The notes under the pieces: generated by a model
What the model saw: the letters and a program-made list of their open reading frames with translations, nothing else
Database searches by the model: none
Told to the model about the DNA's origin: nothing
Made by a program: the position numbers and the translations under genes
Assembly (NCBI RefSeq): GCF_030936135.1
Contig: NC_082598.1
Span: 11,102,687-11,166,686, forward strand
Direction: 5' to 3'
From: Gavia stellata
Taxonomy: Eukaryota; Chordata; Aves; Gaviiformes; Gaviidae
Length of the DNA: 64,000 bases
Part shown: positions 36,992-50,010 of the stretch, one piece after another
How positions within the stretch are numbered: the first letter of the stretch is position 1
Layout of the letters: the number at the start of each line of letters is the position of its first letter

Positions 36992-37221
36992 ACCTTCACA
37001 AGGGAACCGCGAGTGGGGGTGGCTGCAGGGCTGTCCTCTGCATGATGCTCCACCCCTGCTGCTGCTGCCCTCCTTTTATCCCCCCCAGAGTTTCAAGGAA
37101 AGAAGATGAGTGCATCATACCAAGGAAATTATGTCAGGATTGCCCAGTTTTGCTGAGCTGGAGAAGGCAAGGAAGCCACAGAAGGGGAAGCGCTGGCCAC
37201 AGGGCTGTGACTTTCAGATTC
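36991..37221 (-). repeat. Promoter duplication, copy B (orphan chemokine promoter)
   Basis: A second copy of the chemokine leader and promoter in the same orientation, with TATA box (37072-37081) and GAS-like site. The ATG and everything downstream of it (signal peptide, exons 2 and 3) are missing; CR1 sequence sits there instead. It also lacks the short ctggctgctgggtgggcacatga segment found in copy A. Confidence 0.88.
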
Positions 37222-37860
37222 CATATGGGTGCTTGCCAGGGACTGGCCAGAGCCCAAACCCCTGCGACACCAACCCTGCCACTGCTGCAATGACCCCACC
37301 AGCCAAGAGCCAGGCTGGGGCACGAAGCTCCATAAACAGAGCCCTGAGGAAACTCAGGGCAAGGCCAGGAAAAGGGAAAAAAGGAGGAAGTAGCAAGTTT
37401 TGCAGCTTTCATTCTGAGTGTGCACTGGTGGGGGCATTTGGGAATTACCCTCTGGGACTGCAAATGCTGCCCCTTTTCAGTCGTGCTATGGCCTCCTCAA
37501 GGTTTCATCTGCAAGGCTGCAATGAGCTGATTGCAGTGGGCACCAGCAGAATCCTCTCCTCCCCCCAGCTCCTACTCTTAATGCCCTTTTTCCTCCCTGA
37601 CACTGGTGTATTTGCTTTTTTTGGGCTAAGTCAGTAGAGAGAGCCTAAACTGGATGAAGTTATCCTGCTTGGGAAGAAGTGGGTAAGCAGTAATTGCAAC
37701 AAGTTGACTGTCAAGAGGCTGCAGACCACAGCCAAAACTAAAATCCTTAGGCATGGAGGTGTAAATCCTCTGTTCACCCTGGGGACGGGGAGGGTGGCAG
37801 GCCAGGCTGCAGCCTGAGACCACCGCTCCAGCCCTGGAGCAGGGCAACAGAGTCCAGTCA
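37222..37860. other. GC-rich flank upstream of the orphan promoter
   Basis: No gene recognised. Because the copies meet here, this segment is the original upstream flank of the duplicated promoter. It contains GGGAATTACC near 37439, one base off the NF-kappaB consensus. Reading frames across it show no family motif. Confidence 0.4.
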
Positions 37861-38464
37861 CGGAATCCTAGAACGATTTGGATTGGAAGGGGCCTTCAAG
37901 ATCATCTAGTTCGAACCCCCTGCCATGGGCAGGGACACCTTGCACTAGACCAGGTTGCTCATCTAACCTGGTCTTGAACAATTCCAGGGAGAGGGCATCC
38001 ACAACTTCTCTGGGCAACTTGTTCCAGTGTCTCACCACCCTCATGGTGAAGAATTTCTTCCTAATATCTAGTCTAAATCTACCCTTTTTCAGTTTAAAAC
38101 CATTACCCCTTGTCCTGTCACTACACTCCCTGATCAAGAGTCCCTCCCCATCTTTCCTGTAGGCCCCCTTTAAGTACTGGAAGGCTGCTGTAAGGTGTCC
38201 CTGGAGCCTTCTCTTCTCTAGGCTGAACAACCCCAAGTCTCTCAGCCCGTCCTCATAGGGTGGTGCTCCAGCCCCCTGATCATCTTTGTGGCCCTCTTCT
38301 GTACTCACTCGAGCAGGTCCATGTCTTTCTTCTGCTGGGGGCCCCAGACCTGAACGCAGTACTCCAGGTGGGGTCTCACCAGAGCAGAGTAGAGGGGTAG
38401 AATCAACTCCATTGACCTGTTGGCCACATTTCTTTTGAGGCAGCCCAGGATATGGTTGCAACAC
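37861..38464 (-). mobile_element. CR1 LINE, 5'-truncated, minus orientation
   Basis: The 3' end shows 'ggaatcctagaacgatttggattggaaggggccttcaagatcatctag' on the plus strand. A minus-strand frame encodes the ORF2 C-terminus ([54 protein letters not shown]). The more upstream part is frameshifted relative to the reverse-transcriptase frame, so the copy is dead. It belongs to a different subfamily from the copy at 28 kb. Confidence 0.92.
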
Positions 38465-41400
38465 CAGTTACAATTCAGTTTGTAGTTGAGAACTCTGAAA
38501 AACAGTTGTATCTGCGCAATTCCATCACCCGTTTATGTTTTTGAGGTATGCAGCATCCATCAATTTAAGTTCATAAAGTTATAATTTGCTCCTAGCCCAA
38601 GCCTGAATTACATGATTTATACTTTTATCAGATTTTAATATAATTTTCATCTCTTTTCATCACTCCTTCCCTCTCTTTGTTTCTGAGGGTTAGAAGACCC
38701 AGGAATAGTGCGAGTTCTACTTTCCCATTTCCCTTTGTTCCTACTCCTGTCCTTAATCTTAAACCCAGCTGTAGCCTTAAATACAAACTAAACATATCCA
38801 TTATCCCTCCTCACTGATCTTTAGTTTCGCAGATATGCATAATCCACCAGTGAAAGGAAATTACTGATGTTTAATTTCCCAATGTATAATATATACTATA
38901 AGAAAGTCCTAACTTGTATTACGGCAAACGTGGACCTATTTGAAAAGATATTCCATTAGTATATTTTATGGTCAATGCTCCACTCCATGCTGTTGTGGTC
39001 TGAGTAACTTGAATTCTGCTAACTTTCTGCGTACTTCTGTATATTTAAAAACATGGAAAGGTCTTACACATATTTAATAGAACCTTAAATATAATCTCAG
39101 GACCACTATGAAGACCAAAAAATTAAAATATCTATTATTATTTGCAGACCCTGATTTTATCCTTGGTTTTGTAAGTCTGCAGCACACTGGGCAAACAGCA
39201 TACTGGCCAACAAATTATGCCCTACTACTCCTCTTTAACCTAACACTAATTGTAAACCACCACTAACCATGTCCTTAAACACTCCCTTTCTTGTCTGTCC
39301 TGGTAAAAAGTACATGTACACTTGTCTTTTGGTTCTAATTTAAATAAATTTAGGACATTTTTATGTAGGGGAGGCAAATAATTTTGAGACTACATTATCT
39401 GCGGTTTTTTTGTTTGTTTGTAGGCTGCTTTTGAGGTCATGCTCCCTTTTAGTTGCGATAGAAGCTGCCCTTTGACTGACCTTGTATCTTCATTGAGATA
39501 ATATAATAAATAGATACTTTGTGCTTACGTAAATTGGACAAGTGTGTCCAAACTATAAAAGCAATAATAATTGACTCTTGGCTGTAATATACATGTATAG
39601 TTATAGTTCCATTCGGAAAGATGCACTACAAAACTCAATGACAGTTTTGAGAATGACAAGCAATTATGAATCCTAAATTTCTTGATTAAGATTAGTTATC
39701 AGGCACCTATTGCATCTGTGCCGTAACTATGTTTTTCCTCATTTAGAAAAAGATTAATCTAGACCCCAGCACTATTTAGTGCTTTAGTAAATTAACCACA
39801 TTATAGCAGGTATCTTGGACAGGTGCTCAACTGAAGACTAACTTTTCCTTCCCCATCCATTTGGAAGAGAAGCAATAGTATAATGCATTTCTAAAGAATG
39901 TAGCAGCAAACAAGCAAAATAAGTTCAGGTACTCTCTAATTCAAAAGTTCCCCCGGTTACAGATTTCTGTACAGTTCTGCTCTCATCTATGAAGTCTAGC
40001 ATTTTCTACTTTCTGGATTTTGGTGGGTTTTTTTTTTTAGCAGTTGGCCTTATATCTATAACAACCTCACAACTTTGTGGTTATTAAATATTGCAGAATA
40101 GAAATGGAAGAATATATAAATGGGTCTCCAAATAGTCAAGGTTTGCTGTAGCTTCATCTGAGATACCACAGTAGCTTTGCATACCAACATCAGTCCTGGT
40201 ATGTTGCCTATTTTTGACAGTGGGTAAATAGTACTGTTTCAGTGGTAACCACTCTAGATTTCACCCTCCTGAATACCTTGACTTTTCCCCTTGGTTTTGT
40301 GTGTTAAATAATAGAGTTTAGCCAAGGTTGATCTAAGATAACTGGAGATCCTCCACCCATGGGTTAAAATCAGCTGTCTTGTTCTGCAAGAGAATATACA
40401 GGCTCCCTAAATGACAAGATTTGGTCCCAAAGAAGTGTAAGAAAAGTGACGGGAAGGCAAAACTGGCTTGAAAGCATTTGTCTATCCCATTTTAATGGTG
40501 GCAGCAAACCAAAGCTTCCTGCGGTACATATCACAGCAGTTAGCTACAGCCTGATCTTGCGAAGACCCACAAATGTACCTTAACACTATGTATAATCCTA
40601 CTGGCTCTACTTGCATTTGGAGGATTTTATTTACATTTTGGATTAGGTCTTAATAGTTTAAAACATTTTTGGCCCTATAAAGATCCAGGTCCATGCTGGT
40701 AAAACACTCAGGAGTTAATGTCAGGAATTGATAGCACACGAACCTTCCAAATCAAGATGGCTTTGCAGATGCCTGATTGTGTTTGCTCGGTTGGTGACAC
40801 AAAACATTCACTGTGTCTGATGTCTGCTTCTCAGTATGGTTTTGTAAACATGGAGGGCTCCTATTTCTTTATTTTGGTAACAGAAGAGAAAGCATTGTTC
40901 TGGATCTTATACATTCATTTTCACAGAGATATATAGTTCCTTATAGTCTAATTCACCTTAAAATAAAGAGCATTTATTCAGGTGTGCTTTAGGTTTTCCA
41001 GGACAAAACAGTCAGAGATATGTATCTAGACTAACTGAGCTGAAATCTCTCATCAAAGACACAATCCTGTTTGTCAAGGGATTAAGCCTGTTCCTTCACT
41101 GTGTGCTGTTCTGTAAATCTCAGACTAAGGTCAGAGTCAGCTTTTAGACATCAATTTTGACTACTTCAGCAGGTCTAACTGGACCTGGATTCGTCTGGTA
41201 TTCCCATAAGGAGTCTGCGATAGCTCACTGTGATGGAAAGTCACAGTTGTCTTAAAAGCACTTTACACCCTCATCGCTCAAACGGCCCGGAGGCTAACAG
41301 CTGTACCTGAGACATCATTGTAAACCTTCCTTCTCTGTACAATCTCCATTTTCAGCTCAAAGAAGCAGTCTTCATTGCAGCATCTGTCTTTGTGATTCTC

Positions 41401-44400
41401 TGCATGGGTGACTCTCGGTTCCCTGTCCAAGCAAACCCAGATAGTGCATCCTTTTCCAGCACCGGAAGCTTTAGGTCTGCTTTGTTGCAAGTCTGAAATG
41501 TAGGAAAACGACTCTGTGTGGATGAAATAATTTTTTTTTTTTTATGATTTTGTCCATTTAAATTAAGTTAAGCTGTGTAACTGTTTTTCTTTATTTTCCT
41601 TGGATTTAATTCTGTGCATTCAAACAGAAAGTTAGCCAATGTCAAACTGAAGAAAATGAATTGTATAACATGCTGAAAAGATGAGCTGGGGAATTGTTGG
41701 TTGTTACATTAACTTCTTACATATATGTCCTTAATGTGAATTACTGGAATGTCAAAGAGAACTAACAAGCTTGGAAATTATTTTAAAATATGTATTCTCA
41801 CAAAGTGGATCCTTTCTTCTATGCACTTAATTTTAGTGAAAGAAAAAAGCAAGTGTTGGCACAGTATTACTGCAAAACATCACTCTAGAGTAATTAATTC
41901 TCATAAATGGTAACAGCTTTCTTTTGCCATTATCTTACTGAAATTACTTCCTTAGCTAAACTGTTTAGGGCTGATGCTAAAGATAAGTGTATGAAAAGCA
42001 GCTTATGAATTCTGCTGTTCCAGAAATGATCTTTGCGGCTGATTAAAGTGAACCTTGACTTGTTTTGGGAAGAAACAAAGTCCTCACTGGCATTCTTTGC
42101 TGTTTGGTTTAGTGCTCATGACTACAGCTGTAGATGACTTCTGGCTGCTGTGGTGAATCCAGCTTTCCTTTTTGTCCAATTCCCAACACATGTTTTTATA
42201 GGCTTTTTCTTTCTTCATAAGTGGAGGGGATAATAAGGATTTTGTAGGTGGAATCTTGACTTTTTTCAATGAGGCAGAGTTTAGGTACTGAATAAGCTCA
42301 AGATTTGAAATGAGAGGTGGTTTCTCAAGGATTTAGAATACTAGAAACGGTCTTTGTTTTATAATCCTGGTACCAGCATAGACTTTACTGTTGTGAGACT
42401 ACTAGCATTTTTAATATTAAGTATGTAGGTAACTTTTAAATAGAATTTGGGCTGTAAATTATTAGTATAAAATAAACAATGCATATAAAATAAACAAACA
42501 AATTGTTAACAGCTATCTCATCTGCCAGTGAAATGAAACTTCTCTCTGAGATGAAGGCCATCAGTGCAACACATGGTTGGGTCTAGTTCAATAAAAAATG
42601 CAAGAGCAGTTTGATGAAACAGAACATGAAATAACAAAAAGGATTCTGAAAAATGCCAAGTTCCATGTCCTTGAATACCATCTATTTAAGTGCTGCATTT
42701 TTCTCTCATAAAACTATTACAAATAATTAATTGCAACTCTGTTCCTCCTGAATGATCCTTTCAGGAATTCAGCAGTGCAGTGTAGAAACAAACCTGACAG
42801 ATGTGCTCCCTTACATCAGTTTTCTGTCAGAGTAACCGTGCCCTTTTTTGTCAGGAATTTAGTTAAGGACTTCTTAAAAGTATTGTTGCAGTTTAACTGG
42901 GTCCCTGTTTCTCCCACAAAAATGTAGTGCAGCAATCCTGATAGCTTCTAGACTGCTGATTGTCACTGTGAGATGGGACAATAGGAGGTCTTCAGTATTG
43001 AGCAAGTGTACACGTGTGTTTGTGTTTGGCTGTACCGCCACCTTGAATAATTTCTGCCTCTTGCTTCTCTGCCTCTCTTGCTTCTTCTTCCTCTTCCCAT
43101 CTAACTTTGGCTGTGTCATTCCTTGATTACGTACCTTCACGAGCTTCCTTCATTTTTTCCTTTAGTGTTCACATCACAACTTTCTAAGTACACCTGCATA
43201 ATACATGCTTGCATCCCTTTATTTTCCTCCCATTCCTCCTCCATTGGGTATATAGCTTTCAAACTTTACCAAGCAATACCTATACCTTTCAAAACTTATT
43301 TGAACTTCTGGCACCCTTTTCCTAGATGCACAAGGAAGAGTTGTATGTCACAGTTCTGCATTATTCAGATGCAGCTCAGTAGCTTTTTTATAACTGTTGA
43401 GAGATACAGAAAACATTTTATTTTCTGGTGTATTTGTTATCAGAACTCTTGAAGAGAAGCAGCAAAGAAACTATTTTTCAAGTTACTGTTATATTGGGGA
43501 TTGAATATTTGGTGAGCAGCCTTCAGAGCTGGCTTGGCGTTTTAGAGTATTACAAGCTCTGGCATGAAGACTCAAGAGTATAAAAGGAGTAGTTTTTGTT
43601 CTCATTACTGTTCCTGAAGTTTCAGCTGTTTAAGCAGAAGAAGAGTCATGGGAGTTCTAGAAAACTGAGCCAAATAAACATATGGGATCTTCTAGTCCAA
43701 CTTAAAGAACTACTCTTCCTGTGGAAGGTTCGAAGAGAGGATTTCAGAGCTAGAAAAAATCTACATCACCTGCTATGTCTGAGATTTTAGTGCTTCCCAG
43801 TGGGCCTCACAGAGAAATTCCTCAAGGAGGAAGAGACTGCAGTTGAGTTAGAAGGACTTCACCAGCCAAATACTGATTTCAGGGTGTTTTGTTATCCTTA
43901 TTGGCTATGAGGCATTTAAATGTAAAAAGTCTAAGTGGCAGTGGCTGAACATCTGCTCAGGAGGAATGAACCCAAGAGGACAATAATTGTAGAGGGACAT
44001 GAGGTCACAGCAGTCTCAAGAATAAGAACAATTCTCATCGTTTTGTTAGCTTTCGGTGTTATGGCAGCCTGAAGATTAACTTACGAGCCAGAAGAAAAGA
44101 CTTTGTCCTTGCCTGAAATACACACTATCCAAGTAGAGACGTGCTGTGAAGAAGGAGTGAAGACAGGGTTATACAACAGAGCAAGAAGTACTGACCTTAC
44201 AAATATAAGATAAATGTTGAGCATGAGCTACGGGAGGGATGATGAAGTGACTTTCTTTGCTATGGTCTGGGTCAAAAAGCAAGAAGAGAGGCAGACAAAT
44301 CTGCACTAGCTGGTAGCATCCTGCTGTTGTACCCAGTTGTTTCAGTTGGATTCTGTTGCTTCTGCAAGATGGGCTACCAACAAAAAGGAAATCAGTGTAA

Positions 44401-47400
44401 TTGTCAAGAAAATTATTTTCTGGGGAAAAGTGGTTAAATGAAAAGAATGGTTCTGGATAGCGTTAAATGTAGCATAACTAGTATCAAGCACTACAGATGA
44501 CAAATCTACCAGCCAAAAATATAAATAAATGGAAATCTAAATGCAAGCCACTTAATCATTTCTATTTGTTTTTTCCTAGATAGCATCCAAAATAAAAACT
44601 GATCAGGAAAGATGGAAAAATAAAGTGAACAGTCAAAAATCTGCTGCCCGTAGGAGCGAGTAGCAAGATCCAAATGTGGCTGTTCACTGCCACAGGGTTA
44701 GGAAGTAGGTACACAAAAGGAAATGGAGGGTTTCTTCAGGGTTCCCAGAAGAAATCTGAATGTCTATCTATCTTCACCTGTGCTAAAGGACATGTTGCTG
44801 AAAGATGTGGCCAGTGAACATCCTTGCTGTAACACAGCAATGGAGCTTGAGCTGGAAAAATGCTCTTGTTTTTCTACCTCCATTCAAAAGACATTGGTGA
44901 CCTACCCAATTAAACCAAATGCTAGCAAGCCTAATTTCTCCAGTGTCGTCTTAACTGGCATATATCTATAAACATTTATTACACAGAACTAATGAACAAG
45001 TGAGTGGTGTTCACTGTGACCTTGTTGATATAACCTTTTCAAACATTCTCCTTCCTTCCAGGCTGAAGTTCTGTGTGCTTGGTCTGCACAAAATGTTCTT
45101 GGAAGGGAAGCATGGGTAAAAATCCTTTTCAGATATTTCCAAGAGAATGAGAGTTATTCCTTATCCTGCCCTCCCTCTATATGTACCCAGCTGGGTATGT
45201 AGTCCTCATTCTCCATCACGTTCTGTAGACCCTTCTAGAACCTAATGCTAAGCAGATACTGTTTCTCTTGAGATGATCATTAAAATTCATTCATCAGAAA
45301 TAAATATTGAGCAGCAAGGAAAATTTGCTGTCAATACTTACCTGAAAGAAAAGTTGATTTTAATCAGAACAAAATTGTATTATGGAGTATGCATTGTTAA
45401 GTGTATTCCAGTGCACTGAAAAACTACAGCTATGACCAAGTAAGTTAGTTGTGGCCAAGCATTCCTGTTCATTCTCTGTTTTGGGCTGTATGTTTTCCAG
45501 AAACAACTTAAAATACTTTTGAGGATTTTGAGCACAGATGTGTTTCTTAACTTTCTCTAGCTGTATGGATTATTTGCAAGTGGGTTCTCCAACTTGAATG
45601 GACAACAAAAAAATCCCAGTGTAGGAAATACTGAAACATATGTATAAATTGAAGTCAGACTTGATTAAAGCCACACATGTTGTCTTGGAGTTGATTCTGA
45701 CCTATTAAAGTTTATAGAGGACTTCCTCCCTATCACTGCACCCTAAAGATGACATAAATCAGTCTTTGCCACATTTTTTGTAATTAGATTTAGTGATAAG
45801 ATTTGACTCTTCTTCTTTTGCTGTATCAGGGATATTGATCACGTGGGATTATTTCTGTTCCATGCCTCCAAAGAGCCATGAGGGTTGGACATGCATAGTC
45901 ATGGTTAAAACTCTAAAATTCCATCACCGTAATTACTTTTTGTACTCTGTTTAAATTTGTTGCAGCACTGACAGTGTCTGTCAGAAAAAGACCATCTGTG
46001 AGAAGGAAAAGGCAAGTCATTCTTGAACTGCATAGCTGGCAATCATAAAAGAAAGATAGAGATGCTTATCCTTGTTTCTCCAGCCTTGACAGCTGGACAG
46101 AAAAGCTGAGTCATATTAACTGACTATTGGCAGGTAAAATAGATCAGGTCAAGCACATTCCATGGAATATGTCAAGGGCAATTAATCTTCACAGAAGGTG
46201 TAACTTGATTTTCAACCACACTTTGACATAATGGTGAAGAACTTAGACTGCTTTAAGCTACATTTATCCTGTCATTTATATATAAATCCTTTATTGCAAC
46301 AGTTTTCTCTCAGGTGTGTGGCTGATCCAATATTTAAGAAGTTTTTATTATCTCCAAGATTTTTACCGCTGAAAAAGTTGTAATTGTGTGGGTTAAGCTA
46401 TGCTGTTTGGCTACATTATGGGGATTTCAGAGAGTACTTTATGCATTCAAGGGTGGGATGATCTCTTCTGCTTTGCACATCAATTCTGTAGCCTGGGAGA
46501 CCTTGGTTTTGCCATGGGGAGCTTTGTGTCAGCCCCTGACCTGCATTGCAGTCTCTGTTATTGTTGTGTGCGACTGCAAACTCTTACATTATGTCTGACT
46601 AAGTCACTAAGGACCTGATCCAAAAGACATTTAAGTCAGAGAGAATCTGTTTACTTACATGGGTTTCAGGTAAGGTCTGGAAGGCCCATGCCTGTTCCCA
46701 GTGAAGGGCTAGAGGATTGTCTCTTACTCTGAAAGTGGGTAGGATATAGTTCTACTTTTGGATTAATAAAAAAGCAGTAAATCTAAGGTAGAAGAGGACT
46801 GATTAATTGGTGTGCACAGAAAGAAATGCTGTCACTATTAAACATGACCACTGAAGATGAATGCGGATAATCATAATTTCTGCTGTGAGTAACATCACCA
46901 GGAGAAATGTAAGGAGCCAGAGGCACTGGCATCATGCCTACTGCTTACTCTTTCTGTTCAGCTACTATGCCATAACATGACAAATCCAGCTTTGGATCTA
47001 GGTTTTGGAGGGGTTCGGAGATGAGTCTCCCAGTTCTGAGTTCCTTTCAGAAAGATTGCCCAGTGTATCTGAGGGTGTGCACGAGAAGCAAACAAATAAA
47101 TAAATAAAGGCGAACCCTCATAAGATTTGTTTCTTCAGAATAGTCTTTGGCCACAGGAGGGCAATACTGTTCTATAATAAATTTGACATGCTTTTTTCAC
47201 TGAAAATCTGGTTTGCAAACAGGTACCTGAGGGGAGAATGGGATTGATCATGTTTAACAGTCATCAAAGTCATATTGATCAGAAAGTGGATTTCTGCCTT
47301 TAGCTACGTTTGCAGATGTTGACCAGCTAGTCCTCCCAGCACTGCTGTGAATATCATCCTCCTTTTTCAGAATAGCAAATTGCAGCACAGAAACTGAGAG

Positions 47401-49877
47401 CTGTGATGAGATCTAAGGAACTACTGCTTCTCCATCCTTGGTTTAGATTGATACTTGTTTATGCCCTCCTTCCTTCCACACTCTGAACTGGAGACCAGGA
47501 CCAAGAGGTGCTGGCAGAGGGGTCTTTGTCCCTTGTCCTGCAGCTGTTTCAAACTGAAGTAAGGAGAGTTTTAACTGAGCATGGTGAGAGTCTGAGAGTG
47601 TGTGACGCTTTAGCTGGGAAGGGTGGATCTTATTTTTCTTAGCTTCCTTAAGAAAGTTTCTGTGTTTTCCCCAGTGACCGAGGGCATGTTCTTCTTTACT
47701 AGGACCCAGACATAGAGGCAGGACTCTCAATTTGTTAGGTTATTGATTCATGCCCTCGGTCTTAGCTGGTCAAATAAATCTTTCCTGTAAAGCCCTATAG
47801 GCTTATTAGTTAGAAGATTCTCCAGAGAAGCAGGTGTTGTGGGTTTTAAATCCCCAAAGCAGAATGAGAGAGTTGAGCGTGCCTTCTCTGGCTCTTAGAT
47901 GAATAGGAGATACCACTGTTGGGTCTTGTGAAAGAAAATGGAAACTTCACTGTGTTCTCTATGAAGATTAACCTGCTAGGAGTGCTTTGAGACTAGTGGA
48001 TTTAACCTTTAAAGGGAGGGGAATACTTGGTTTATGCAGACTGAGAGTTTAGTGTGAGAATGGTGTTTGGCACAGTTAGAAATGTGAGTACATTTGAATA
48101 CTTAATACATTATTTAACATACTTCAAGTACTTAAACATTAATATGAAAGTAATTTGTAGAGGCTGGGTATCTCCTGAGTTTGGAGACAGCCGAACTCCC
48201 CAAATGAATAGAAAAAACCAGGAAGCTTTCTAAGGGCCAGCTCTCTCATCTGTGTTATTAGTGTGCTCGGAATGGTCTTCAAGAAAAGTTGAAATTATAT
48301 CAAAAGTTAGAAAGGCATATTTATGAAGAATAGATTGCTGGCTTCCAAGCTAACCTTTTAGGTTGGTTGGAAATGAAAATGTTTCAGAGAACGAATGCTA
48401 CTGAGCTGCTGCCCTTTTAGCTTTGCTTTCTGAATAAAGGCTCAAAGAGGTCCCCTTCTGAAAGACAATTCTTCTGAGTGGTGTTTTTCAGTCTGTAGTT
48501 TGCACACGACTTCTGATGGGCCTGCAAAAGCTATCTGAGACCCTTGTCTTCAGCTTCTTTTTAGAAGTTGTTATACTTCCACTGAATGTATTTAATGGAA
48601 GAATGAACATTCATGTCAGGTATGTCTTAAATGTCAATTTATTTATTTTATGCTTTACTTTTTAAAATGTGGTTTCAGTTTAATAAACCAGAACATAGTC
48701 TTTTGTTTTGCAAGAATAAGTTTTATTGCTTTTATTTTTAAACTTCTCTAAGGGGAACTGAAACAAATCTGACAATTTCAAGGTGCTTGCATTGGCAAGG
48801 AGGTAAGGAACCCAAGGAAAACTGGCAAGTCCTTTGCAGTGCTTCTAACCCAAGCTGGCAATTATTACCTTCCACACTACTGAAGTCATTTTGGGAGCTG
48901 GTATCCTGAAGTGCTCAGAAAAGGAGAGGAATTCCCTCTGGTGAGTGACAACCAATGTCTCTTTGGCAAAGGGCGGGCAGTGATGATACAAACCATGATG
49001 TGATGAAGTTTTCCCAGCTGAGTAAGTGGTTTTTGGGGGAAATCTACATTTTGCAATTAGACACTTAGGTAAGAGTCCTTTTATTTCATTTCACACATCA
49101 CTTAATTTGTATGTATAGTGAAGATAAAACAGGTGGAGCCAGTCATCCAAGTCTGTTGTGCACTTTTGTATGTACTTAGTTAGGAAAATCCCTTTCTCAC
49201 TTTACTCGATAGTCACTTTTTCTACTTGAACCACTACATTAAAAATCATATAGTTGACTTTGATATCTTATCCTTAAATATTGAAGAAGAATTAGATTAG
49301 TTCTTCTTTGAATCTGTGACTGTCAGTTTTCTAACACTTAAAATGTGTGAAAATGGTCATGTTAAAGATGATTCTGATGTTACTTCTTTTTGAGATTTTT
49401 TTCTACTCTCTGCCAGACATGTAGTGTATTTCTAGGTAGATCTGCACATATTGACTGTCACAAGAAGTTGGTCAGCAGAAGTCATGAGCAGTCAAATGTC
49501 AACTGAATGTCAGAGAAATGGCCCTTATAATGAAATCTATTAAGGTGTCCAATAGCCTCACGCAGAAGGCAAGATAAACTTATTTTGTCACCTTTAGGAC
49601 AAATCAGCCAAAACAATAAAACCCACAGAAAATAATGCCCTGCATGGGGATGAAGAAGGTGGCCAAGTGTTGGTAGAACTTTTCTGCTTTATTGATATTT
49701 ATAATTTTCTTTTGCTTTTTAAATAATTCACAATGATTATTACTTCAAATTCTTATTTCTGTGCCACTTCTGAATGTTAGTAAGTAAACCTAACTTTTTT
49801 CATTCTTTTTGTTCTTTCTTTTTAGTATAATCAACCTATTTTTCTGGCTAGTCATGGAAATATTTGCTGTTCCTTTA

Positions 49878-50010
49878 TTCACTGATTTAGAGGCTAGAAG
49901 AGACCATTAGAACTGGCTTATCTGAACTTTCATACAAGCCAGACCAGAGAACTGAACTCTGTAATCCCAGCATAAATTCTTGTTCTTGAGATGGAAAATA
50001 TGGCTTTTAG
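49878..50010 (-). mobile_element. Ancient CR1-type 3' fragment
   Basis: The plus strand reads 'gaggctagaagagaccattagaac…cttatctgaac…acaagccagaccagagaac', closely following the reverse complement of old amniote CR1 3' ends (ctagaagggaccattagatcatctagtctgac and a following caggccagagaa block). It is short and diverged. Confidence 0.55.
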
